From contig PXSC01000077.1 of the NCBI GenBank assembly GCA_003023535.1, positions 1 to 12,407 on the forward strand: a stretch of 12,407 bases of DNA, given 5' to 3'. Shown here in pieces: positions 6,610 to 12,407 of this stretch (positions within the stretch are counted from its first letter, which is position 1; each line of letters opens with the position of its first letter). The notes under the pieces were generated by a model. The model was not told the DNA's origin, searched no databases, and saw only the letters and a program-made list of their open reading frames with translations. The position numbers were made by a program, and so were the translations under genes. The stretch comes from Halobacteriales archaeon QS_9_70_65. Its GTDB lineage: Archaea; Halobacteriota; Halobacteria; Halobacteriales; Haloarculaceae.

Positions 6610-8473
6610 CGCCGGCCTCCTCCGTCGCGTCGACGTCGGTCGCGCTCGAGGTCGTAGAGGTGACGTCGGTCCGGCTGCCGTTCAACTCCTGGAGTTCGAC
6701 CTCGCCCTCGGGGACGCGGTATGCCCGGAGCAGCCGCTTGGGCGCATCGGCGGCGTCGACGCTCCGGTCGACCTCGTAGGCGGTGTACACCGCGCCGTCG
6801 TCGGTGAACTCGATCGTGGTGTAGCCGCTCCGCGACCAGTCGAACCACTCGACGTGGGGGTTCTGGGATTCGACGGCCGCCTCGACGGCCGGCTCCTCCA
6901 GGTCGGCCGGCGTCGGACTCGCCTCGCCGAGGCTGTCGCTGGAGACCCCCGGCGACATGAACTCGACGCCGACCCGTGACTCCTCGGCCCCCGGAAACGG
7001 CGCCTGTCGTTCGGGCTCCCTGTAGTCGGTCTTCAGGTAGCCGGCGACGTAGGCGTGCATGTCGCCGGTCAGCGTCACGAGGTTGACGGCCTGCCCCCGC
7101 GAGCGGGCCTCCCGCTTCAGCTCGCCCATGATGAGCTGGCGCTCGTACTCGTAGCCGTCCCAGGCGTCGTAGTTGAGATAGAAGCTGCCCTGCTCGCCGA
7201 GGTTCGTGGTCTTCAGGGCGGCGTTCAGCACGGAGTTACCCCAGATCTTCCAGGTCGCGGGCGAACTCGTGACGCCGTCGACGAACCACTCGCGCTGGTC
7301 GGCCCCGAGCATCGTCCGGTCGGGATCGTCGGCCTCCCGCGACGGCGGCACGGCGACGTCCCGCTGGCCGAACTCGTCCTCCGGCGGCGGCGAGCGGTAG
7401 AGTCGCTCGTCGGTCATCAGGATCTCCGCCAGCCCGCCGAACCGGAATCTCCGGTAGAGCTGGAACCGGTCGAACAGCTCCTCGGCGTCGGGGTCGTAGT
7501 CGACGCGGAACGGCAGGTACTCGACGAGCGCCGCGATGCCCTCGACGTACAGCTGCCGCATCTTCCCGGGGTCGTCGCCGTACGGATGGGAGGCGGTGTT
7601 CGGGTAGCCCTCCTCGTAGTTCCACCACCGGTTGTTGACGATCTCGTGGTCGTCCCACGTCATGACGAAGGTGTGTCGCTCCAGCGCCGACTGCATCAGC
7701 TCGTCGCCGCGGTAGGTCCGATGGAGGTGCCGGAAGTCCTCGAGGGTGTGGGCGACGCCCTTCCCCGACGGGAGCTGGATGCCGCGGCCGGGGAAGTTGC
7801 CGCTGCCGCCGTACTCGTAGATGAAGTCCCCGAGGTGGACGATGTAGTCGGCGTCTTCGCGGGCCATACGGGCGAAGGCCCCGTAGTAGCCCTGCTGGTA
7901 GCTGTTACACGACGCGCACGCGAGCTTCAGGCGGTCGGGGTCGGCGTCCGGTTCCGGGAGGGTGCGGAGGCGGCCGACCGGCGAAGCGTCGCCGTCGAAG
8001 ACGAACCGGTAGAAGTAGAACCGGTCGGCGTCCAGTTCGCCGTCCAGGTCGACGCTCAGCGTGTAGTCGTCCTCGGGAGCGAGTTCGGCCGCTGGCACGC
8101 GGAAGTGCCGCGTATCGGCCGAGAAGTCGGCGGCGTCGTTCGGCGTCGAGTCGTCGGGCGCGGGCGTCACCTGCAGGCCGACGTCGGTGTCGGCCTCGTA
8201 GGCGGCCTCGGCCACACGGGTCCAGACGATGGCGCCGGCCGGCGTCGGGCCGCCGCTGGCGACCGACTGCGGGAAGACGGTCCGGGCGGTCCGCTCGACC
8301 TCGAAGAGGTCGTCGCCGTCCGACGCGGGTTCCGGGTCGACGTCCGTCGCCGCCGCGCCCGTCGAGAACAGCGTCGCCAGCGCGCCGACCGCCGATCCGG
8401 CGCCGGCGGCCTCTAGCACCGCTCGCCGCGTGGCCGTCGATTCCTCGCCTCGCTCGCTCGTGTTTGTAGGCAT
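6602..8473 (-). CDS. phoD: PhoD-family alkaline phosphatase, Tat-exported
   Basis: PhoD enzymes are secreted phosphodiesterase/monoesterases that release phosphate from organic esters, using iron and calcium. The protein has 623 residues from the ATG at 8473; a GTG nine bases upstream is in frame but less likely. A Tat signal lies at residues 15-42 (TRRAVLEAAG, ending TGAAA). The N-terminal beta domain (about 60-170) contains FPQSVASGGPTP and AIVWTRV. The catalytic domain follows with ACASCNS (185-191, the Cys metal ligand region), HLGDFIYE (213-220), WDDHE (273-277) and LTGDMHAY (468-475), all intact. Full family length and motifs argue for a functional enzyme. The last codons overlap the start of the purple-acid-phosphatase-like gene (ATGACTGA arrangement), making a two-gene phosphatase operon. 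It is divergent from pstS across 298 bp, which strongly suggests induction by phosphate starvation. Residues 550-623 include an acidic Ser/Thr-rich tail. Confidence 0.93.
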   Translation of the reverse strand: MPTNTSERGEESTATRRAVLEAAGAGSAVGALATLFSTGAAATDVDPEPASDGDDLFEVERTARTVFPQSVASGGPTPAGAIVWTRVAEAAYEADTDVGLQVTPAPDDSTPNDAADFSADTRHFRVPAAELAPEDDYTLSVDLDGELDADRFYFYRFVFDGDASPVGRLRTLPEPDADPDRLKLACASCNSYQQGYYGAFARMAREDADYIVHLGDFIYEYGGSGNFPGRGIQLPSGKGVAHTLEDFRHLHRTYRGDELMQSALERHTFVMTWDDHEIVNNRWWNYEEGYPNTASHPYGDDPGKMRQLYVEGIAALVEYLPFRVDYDPDAEELFDRFQLYRRFRFGGLAEILMTDERLYRSPPPEDEFGQRDVAVPPSREADDPDRTMLGADQREWFVDGVTSSPATWKIWGNSVLNAALKTTNLGEQGSFYLNYDAWDGYEYERQLIMGELKREARSRGQAVNLVTLTGDMHAYVAGYLKTDYREPERQAPFPGAEESRVGVEFMSPGVSSDSLGEASPTPADLEEPAVEAAVESQNPHVEWFDWSRSGYTTIEFTDDGAVYTAYEVDRSVDAADAPKRLLRAYRVPEGEVELQELNGSRTDVTSTTSSATDVDATEEAGDD

Positions 8474-8553
8474 CACCGACACGTACGGCGGCGGGGTGGA
8501 AAAACCCTCTAACAGAAGCGTCCAAAAGTTTGTGGTACAGGTTCTCTACGTCC

Positions 8554-8561
8554 AGATATTT
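8554..8561 (-). promoter_or_regulatory. Candidate TATA box for the phoD operon
   Basis: On the minus strand AAATATCT is the best TATA-like octamer upstream of phoD. It would start transcription near 8530, giving a leader of about 55-60 nt, unlike the leaderless pattern of the other genes. A T-rich run closer to the start (TTTTT on the minus strand, about 8500-8504) would suit a leaderless start instead. The choice between them is open. Confidence 0.35.
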
Positions 8562-8585
8562 GCCCTCCATCGGTGAAATCATCTC

Positions 8586-8600
8586 CACGTTCGGGTATGT
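8586..8600 (-). promoter_or_regulatory. Left copy of inverted operator-like element (phoD side)
   Basis: Read on the minus strand this is ACATACCCGAACGTG. It matches the right copy at 8681-8695 on the plus strand at 13 of 15 positions, and the match weakens outside these limits (19 of 25 over the longer window). It lies 25 bp upstream of the phoD TATA candidate, a usual place for an archaeal activator site. A role as a phosphate-response operator is inferred from position between two phosphate-acquisition operons; I do not recognise it as a published consensus. Confidence 0.5.
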
Positions 8601-8680
8601 ATGCCACGGCGGGGTCGGGCGGCGGCGACGGCGTTCTCCGGGCGTCGCGACCGGCCGTACGCGCGCAGATATATAGACGT

Positions 8681-8695
8681 ACATTCCCGAACGTT
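8681..8695 (+). promoter_or_regulatory. Right copy of inverted operator-like element (pstS side)
   Basis: ACATTCCCGAACGTT is the plus-strand copy, facing pstS, with its 3' half forming the perfect palindrome GAACGTTC (8689-8696). The two copies point outward, each towards its own operon, with centres 95 bp apart. This copy ends 45 bp before the pstS TATA box. ATATATA (8669-8675) lies just upstream and may help DNA bending or be an additional promoter element. Confidence 0.5.
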
Positions 8696-8740
8696 CAGGT
8701 CCGTGCGGCTTCGGTCCGGGGTATACCGATATTAGCACCC

Positions 8741-8747
8741 TATTTAA
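8741..8747 (+). promoter_or_regulatory. TATA box of the pst operon
   Basis: TATTTAA is a strong archaeal TATA box. Its centre (8744) lies 28 nt before the ATG at 8772, so transcription should start at or one base from the start codon, giving a leaderless pstS transcript. This spacing also supports the ATG at 8772 over the in-frame TTG at 8763. Confidence 0.75.
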
Positions 8748-8771
8748 CCCACCCACGGGGACTTGCACGCG

Positions 8772-9800
8772 ATGGTAGACAGCCATTCCGACGGCCTGTC
8801 GCGGCGAACCGCGCTCAAGACGCTCGGCGGAGCCGGCGCGGTCGCCGTTGCGGGTTGTACGTCCGAAGAGGGAAACGGTGACGGGAGCGGCAACGGCGGC
8901 GGCAACGGCAACGGCGACATGGAACTGACCGGGAACGTCCTTGTCTCCGGGAGCAGTACGGTGTTCCCCATTGCAGAGGCGGTCAAGCGGAAGTTCGCCG
9001 ACGACCAGAACGGAGCGCATCCCAAAACCGACGTTGACGTGACCAAAAACGGCAGCGGCGGTGGGTTCCGGAACGTCTTCATCCCGGGCGATAGCGACAT
9101 CAACAACTCGAGTCGTCCGATCAGGGACTCCGAACGGCAAGACTGTGAGAACAACGGAATCAACCCGATCGGGTTCCGGATCGCTCAGGACGCCCTCACG
9201 ATCGTCGTGAACAACGACAACGACTGGGTGGACTCGATGACGGTCGAGACGATCGGCGAGATCTGGTCGCCGGACACCAAACCAGAGACGTGGGCCGACG
9301 TCAACTCCGACTGGCCCGACGAGCCGTTCGAGCTGTTCGGCGCGGCGACCACCTCGGGGACGTTCGACTACTTCACCAAGGCCGTCGTCGGCAAGGAAGA
9401 CAAGATCCGAGAGGACTTCGAGGGGACCGAACGCGACGACTCGATTGCGAACGGCGTCTCGTCGAGAAAGTACGGCTTCGGCTACCTCCCGTTCGCCTAC
9501 TACGTGAACAACCCCGACAGTGTCAAGGCCCTGAGCGTCATCGAGGGCAGCGGCGAGGGGGTCCAGCCCAGCCTGGAGGCGGCCCAGAGCGGTGAGTACC
9601 CGCTTGCACGACCGCTGTTCTTCTACGCGAACGACAACAAACTCGCCGAGAGTGCCACAGTGCAGGAGTTCTGCAAGTTCTACATCGAGGAGGCCGGCAA
9701 GGACTACATCGCCAGCGACATCGGCTACGTCCCGAGCAGCGACTCCCTGGTCCAGGACAACCTCGACAAGCTCGACACCAAGATGTCGGAGATGTCGTAA
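8772..9800 (+). CDS. pstS: Phosphate ABC transporter substrate-binding lipoprotein PstS
   Basis: PstS binds inorganic phosphate outside the cell and delivers it to the PstCA channel. The 342-residue protein has a Tat signal (LSRRTALKTLGG) and a lipobox VAGC with Cys29 as the lipidation site. A flexible Gly/Asn-rich linker (residues 34-49) follows before the binding fold. Phosphate-binding motifs are all present: VSGSSTVFPIAEAV (58-71), NGSGGGFRNVF, DINNSSRPI and ATTSGTFDYF. The domain ends in a helix with LDKLDTKMSEMS. Length and motifs match an intact haloarchaeal PstS. It is the first gene of pstSCA, separated from pstC by 67 bp that carry a hairpin and a second TATA box. Expression is most likely driven by the TATA box at 8741-8747 and raised under phosphate limitation, inferred from the divergent phosphatase operon. 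Confidence 0.95.
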   Translation: MVDSHSDGLSRRTALKTLGGAGAVAVAGCTSEEGNGDGSGNGGGNGNGDMELTGNVLVSGSSTVFPIAEAVKRKFADDQNGAHPKTDVDVTKNGSGGGFRNVFIPGDSDINNSSRPIRDSERQDCENNGINPIGFRIAQDALTIVVNNDNDWVDSMTVETIGEIWSPDTKPETWADVNSDWPDEPFELFGAATTSGTFDYFTKAVVGKEDKIREDFEGTERDDSIANGVSSRKYGFGYLPFAYYVNNPDSVKALSVIEGSGEGVQPSLEAAQSGEYPLARPLFFYANDNKLAESATVQEFCKFYIEEAGKDYIASDIGYVPSSDSLVQDNLDKLDTKMSEMS

Positions 9801-9817
9801 CCGAGCCCGTGGCTCGG
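9801..9817 (+). terminator. Hairpin directly after the pstS stop codon
   Basis: CCGAGCC (9801-9807) and GGCTCGG (9811-9817) form a perfect 7-bp GC stem with a CGT loop, starting at the base after the pstS TAA. No T-run follows, so it may be a transcript 3'-end stabiliser or partial attenuator rather than a full terminator. Such a site would let the binding protein be made in excess of the membrane subunits, as is usual for ABC importers. Confidence 0.5.
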
Positions 9818-9832
9818 ACCCAATTCGGTTCG

Positions 9833-9839
9833 TATATAT
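9833..9839 (+). promoter_or_regulatory. Internal TATA box upstream of pstC
   Basis: TATATAT lies in the pstS-pstC gap, centred 32 nt before the pstC ATG at 9868. It would start transcription about five bases before the start codon, so pstC and pstA may also be transcribed separately from pstS. Confidence 0.5.
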
Positions 9840-9867
9840 CTCCGGCAACAGACGATAGCCACAACCA

Positions 9868-10858
9868 ATGAGCCAACAAAGCGGTACGGACGGGCCCTCG
9901 TTCGAACGTCCGGACTTCGTGGTTCGAAAGGAGCGACTGTATCGTCGCCTGCTGGCCGGGTGTGCCGCCCTGACCGTCGCGGTCACGTTCGGCATTATCC
10001 TGTCGCTGTCGGATGGAGCGCTCACGTTCTTCGGGGACGTGTCGATCGTGAAGTTCCTCACCGGAACGAACTGGTCGCCGCTCGTCGCCACATCAGAATA
10101 CGGGGTCTTGCCGCTCGTGAGCGGCACCCTCATCATCGTGGTCGGGTCGGCCGTCGTCGCGCTGCCGATCGGGCTCGGTGCCGCCATCTATCTCAGCGAA
10201 TACGCGGACCCTCGCGTTCGCTCGGTCGTGAAGCCGGCGCTCGAAATCCTCGCCGGCGTCCCGACCGTCATCTACGGGTACTTTGCGCTGGTGTATCTGA
10301 CGCCGATTCTCGATGCTCCACTCCCCATCGAACAGGTCATCATCCCGTCGTGGCTGAGGTTCTCCCTGCCGATTATCCCCGACGGCGTACCGGTGCTTCC
10401 CGAGTTCACGCTCGTCGTCTCGGAGTTCGTGTTCGTCGTCCCGTCGCTGGGGGCGAACAACGCGCTGTCGGCGAGCATCGCCGTCGGTATCATGATCATC
10501 CCCATGGTGTCTTCCATCAGCGAGGACGCGATGAGTGCGGTCCCCGACAGCCTCCGTGAGGCCGCCTACGGGCTCGGTTCGACCAAGTTCGACGTCTCGA
10601 CGTCGGTCGTGGTTCCGGCGGCCGCCTCCGGCATCATCTCCTCGTACGTGCTCGCGCTCTCGCGGGCGATCGGGGAGACGATGATCGTGACGATGGCCGA
10701 TGACCGCGTCGATAGTCAAGATCGCGGGCGCGGAGTCGCTCGGGCAAACGGCCACGTACGAGGCGATGTTCGCGATCGGGCTGACGCTGTTCGGGCTGAC
10801 GCTCACGATGAACATACTCGCGGAACTCGTCCGCCGACGGTTCAGGGAGGTGTACTGA
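9868..10858 (+). pseudogene. pstC: Phosphate ABC transporter permease PstC with internal deletion and frameshift
   Basis: PstC is one of the two membrane subunits of the phosphate importer. The first frame gives 277 native residues. It has one N-terminal membrane helix (RLLAGCAALTVAVTFGIIL) and then the permease core: GTLIIVVGSAVVALPIGLGAAIYLSEYA, written here only as the GTLIIVV and LPIGLGAAIYLSEYA parts, plus ILAGVPTVIYGYFAL. The EAA-loop EDAMSAVPDSLREAAYGLG and SRAIGETMIVTMA follow. At 10698-10700 the native frame is lost. The remaining C-terminus, beginning MTASIVKIAGAES and ending RRRFREVY, is in a different frame and stops at 10856-10858. About 20 residues of the loop normally linking these parts are missing. 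The raw frame would run on to 10953 as an Arg-rich tail overlapping pstA. The pstA ATG follows the native stop after one base, so the pair was clearly built for coupled expression. As written the last membrane helix is lost. Confidence 0.85.
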
Positions 10859-10859
10859 G

Positions 10860-12407
10860 ATGGCGACGAAGCCCGAACCCGCCGAGACGATCCGTCAGGA
10901 CGGCCGATTTAGCCTCAAAGAGCTCAAAGGCAAGGCATTCGAGGGAGTGCTGATCGCGGCGACCCTCGTCGGCATCGTCGCCCTGCTCGTCCTGTTCGGA
11001 TACATGTTCTTCGACGCGGTCGGTCCGCGGGCCGCGTCGGCGAAGTGGTATCTCCTGTTCCTCGGGACCCTGGTCGCCCCCACGTCGGCGTTCGCGCTGT
11101 ACAGCCGTCGGCGACCAGCGGTCCGACAGATGAACGCGAGGGCCTCCGCGGCGGTGTTCGGTGGACTCACAATAGGTCTCGCCGTGTGGGTCATCTTCGA
11201 TGCGACCGGGCCACGCGGCCCGTTGCTTTACGTCCTGCTGGCCAGCGTCTCGCCGCTCCTCATAGCCGGGTACGCGAAGTACGTCGAACGGTCGATGTTC
11301 GTCGGTCCGGCGATGATCGTCTCCACGCTGGTCGCGCTCCTCTGGACCCTCGGCACCGAGGTCTTCGTCTTCGCCCTGTTCGATCTGATCGGTCTCCTCT
11401 TCGGCTGGCTTCCGGTCCTCGGGTCGCTCCGACTCCCGGTCGGTCCTCCGACCCTCGTCACTGCCGTCTCGGTCGGCGTCCCGACGCTCGCCGTGCTCTG
11501 GTACCTCGCCCGGCAAGGTGCCCCGCGACGGACGTTCGTCCTCGTGCCGGTCGTGGCGGCGCTGAGTGGTCTCGGGACGGCCGGATTCGACTTCTGGTTT
11601 CAACCGTACGTCGACGTCCTCGCGGCGTGGGTCGCGTACGTCTGTCTCGTCGGGGTGCCGGTCGCGGCGGTCGTCGCGCTGGCGGTCAGACGCCGTGCGA
11701 CCGTCAGAGAGGGCCTGGTCGCCGGCGGCGCCGTCGTCACCGGAAACCTGGCGGTCGGCGGCGTCGCGCTCGCACGCTCTCTCGACCCGTCCTTCTGGGT
11801 CGTCATGTTCTCGGGAACGGTGGTTCCGGTGGCGTACGTCGTCGGCGACGCCGTCATCGCGGACCGCGAGGGACGCATCGGACTCCTCGGGCCGTTCGTG
11901 CTCATCGGTGGCGTCCTGCTCGGGGCGCTCCTCGAGGACGTCGTCGATGCCACCGGCCCCGATACGTGGATCACGCCGACGCTACTGTTGAGCACCTGGA
12001 ACGGGCTCACCCCGACGGAAGCCGGTGCGTACCCCGAGACCGTCGGCTCGATCATGATCGTCAGCGTCATGGCGCTGATGTCGTTTCCGGTCGGGGTCGG
12101 CGCGGCGATCTATCTCGAGGAGTACGCACCGAGTACGGGGCCCGCGGGACGGTTCGCGAACTTCACCGAGGTCAACATCGCGAACCTGGCGGGGGTTCCG
12201 TCCGTGGTGTACGGACTGCTGGGTCTCGCCCTGTTCAACAACGTTCTCGATTTCCCGCCCGGAATCGTCTTCACCGCGGGGGCGACGCTCGGGCTACTGA
12301 TACTGCCGATCGTGATCGTCTCCGCTCAGGAGGCCATCCGCGCGGTGCCGGACTCCCTCCGTCGGGGCTCTTACGGGATGGGTGCGAGCCGGTGGCAGAC
12401 CCTCCGG
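10860..12407 (+). CDS. pstA: Phosphate ABC transporter permease PstA with long hydrophobic N-terminal extension (3' truncated by window edge)
   Basis: PstA pairs with PstC to form the phosphate channel. The frame is open for 516 codons to the window end. The ATG at 10860 is one base after the pstC stop. Residues 396-516 are the permease core: [19 protein letters not shown] with [10 protein letters not shown], then [42 protein letters not shown] and the EAA-loop [13 protein letters not shown] at the edge. Ahead of this, after one ordinary N-terminal helix (about 30-51), lies a segment of roughly 300 residues with about eleven further hydrophobic stretches, for example [19 protein letters not shown] and [20 protein letters not shown] bacterial PstA has only about 70-80 residues before the core. 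The extension reads cleanly in frame with good haloarchaeal codon use, so it is not a frameshift product. The remaining core, and probably pstB and phoU-like genes, lie beyond the edge. Confidence 0.88.
   Translation, partial: MATKPEPAETIRQDGRFSLKELKGKAFEGVLIAATLVGIVALLVLFGYMFFDAVGPRAASAKWYLLFLGTLVAPTSAFALYSRRRPAVRQMNARASAAVFGGLTIGLAVWVIFDATGPRGPLLYVLLASVSPLLIAGYAKYVERSMFVGPAMIVSTLVALLWTLGTEVFVFALFDLIGLLFGWLPVLGSLRLPVGPPTLVTAVSVGVPTLAVLWYLARQGAPRRTFVLVPVVAALSGLGTAGFDFWFQPYVDVLAAWVAYVCLVGVPVAAVVALAVRRRATVREGLVAGGAVVTGNLAVGGVALARSLDPSFWVVMFSGTVVPVAYVVGDAVIADREGRIGLLGPFVLIGGVLLGALLEDVVDATGPDTWITPTLLLSTWNGLTPTEAGAYPETVGSIMIVSVMALMSFPVGVGAAIYLEEYAPSTGPAGRFANFTEVNIANLAGVPSVVYGLLGLALFNNVLDFPPGIVFTAGATLGLLILPIVIVSAQEAIRAVPDSLRRGSYGMGASRWQTLR

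Noticed and set aside
7055..8416. 453-residue plus-strand frame inside phoD
   Set aside because: Mirror frame of phoD; Val/Arg/Glu-rich without motifs, while the minus strand encodes all PhoD catalytic motifs.
8669..8675. ATATATA as the main TATA box of pstS
   Set aside because: It is about 100 bp from the start codon, whereas TATTTAA at 8741-8747 has ideal leaderless spacing; it may still have an accessory role.
7905..10187. 760-residue open frame on the minus strand spanning phoD, the divergent promoter, pstS and part of pstC
   Set aside because: It is antisense to intact, well-recognised genes, its product is compositionally odd (Arg-rich at one end, changing character where it crosses each real gene), and GC-rich codon structure creates long antisense frames.
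1801..10700. Programmed ribosomal frameshifting as an explanation for split rtcA, methyltransferase, phosphatase and pstC
   Set aside because: A frameshift would keep all conserved sequence. Here blocks of conserved residues are absent at the junctions, and I see no slippery heptamer followed by a strong structure shared by the sites.
1..12407. CRISPR array, tRNA, rRNA, insertion sequence or integration site
   Set aside because: No spaced direct repeats of CRISPR type, no tRNA cloverleaf, no transposase motif or terminal inverted repeats were seen; the only tandem array is the hexanucleotide tract in rtcA.

Overview
The window comes from an extremely GC-rich haloarchaeon (class Halobacteria). 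The proteins are acidic. Secreted proteins carry twin-arginine signals, often followed by a lipobox. Several start codons have a T/A-rich box centred about 26-28 nt upstream, as expected for leaderless archaeal transcripts. I cannot name genus or species.

Left part (1-1427): the 3' end of a LURP-one-related protein, a gene-free stretch, a small Tat lipoprotein of unknown function, and a second gene-free stretch ending in a perfect 19-nt palindrome just before rtcA. Middle (1428-4779): RNA 3'-terminal phosphate cyclase (rtcA), a SAM-dependent methyltransferase, a nitrilase-family carbon-nitrogen hydrolase, an antisense aldo/keto reductase remnant, and an intact arylamine N-acetyltransferase. 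Right part (4850-12407): a phosphate-scavenging locus. A phoD-type phosphatase and a purple-acid-phosphatase-like enzyme form a minus-strand operon with an 8-nt overlap. Facing away from them is pstS-pstC-pstA, for high-affinity phosphate uptake; pstA runs off the end. The 298-bp region between phoD and pstS has a good TATA box for pstS and a pair of inverted 15-nt elements (ACATWCCCGAACGTK), a candidate operator for both directions.

The two secreted phosphatases would release phosphate from organic esters outside the cell, and the Tat lipoprotein PstS would hand it to the PstC/PstA channel. The ATPase PstB and a PhoU-like regulator presumably lie beyond the right edge.

The most unusual property is damage. 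rtcA, the methyltransferase, the hydrolase, the purple acid phosphatase and pstC each lose a conserved internal block at one point where the reading frame also changes, while both flanks remain well conserved. The aldo/keto reductase is more degraded. Between and beside them, the acetyltransferase, phoD, pstS and the visible part of pstA are intact. Either the contig contains repeated small assembly deletions or the genome has suffered clustered deletions; sequence alone does not decide. A second oddity is PstA, which carries roughly 300 extra hydrophobic residues ahead of its permease core.
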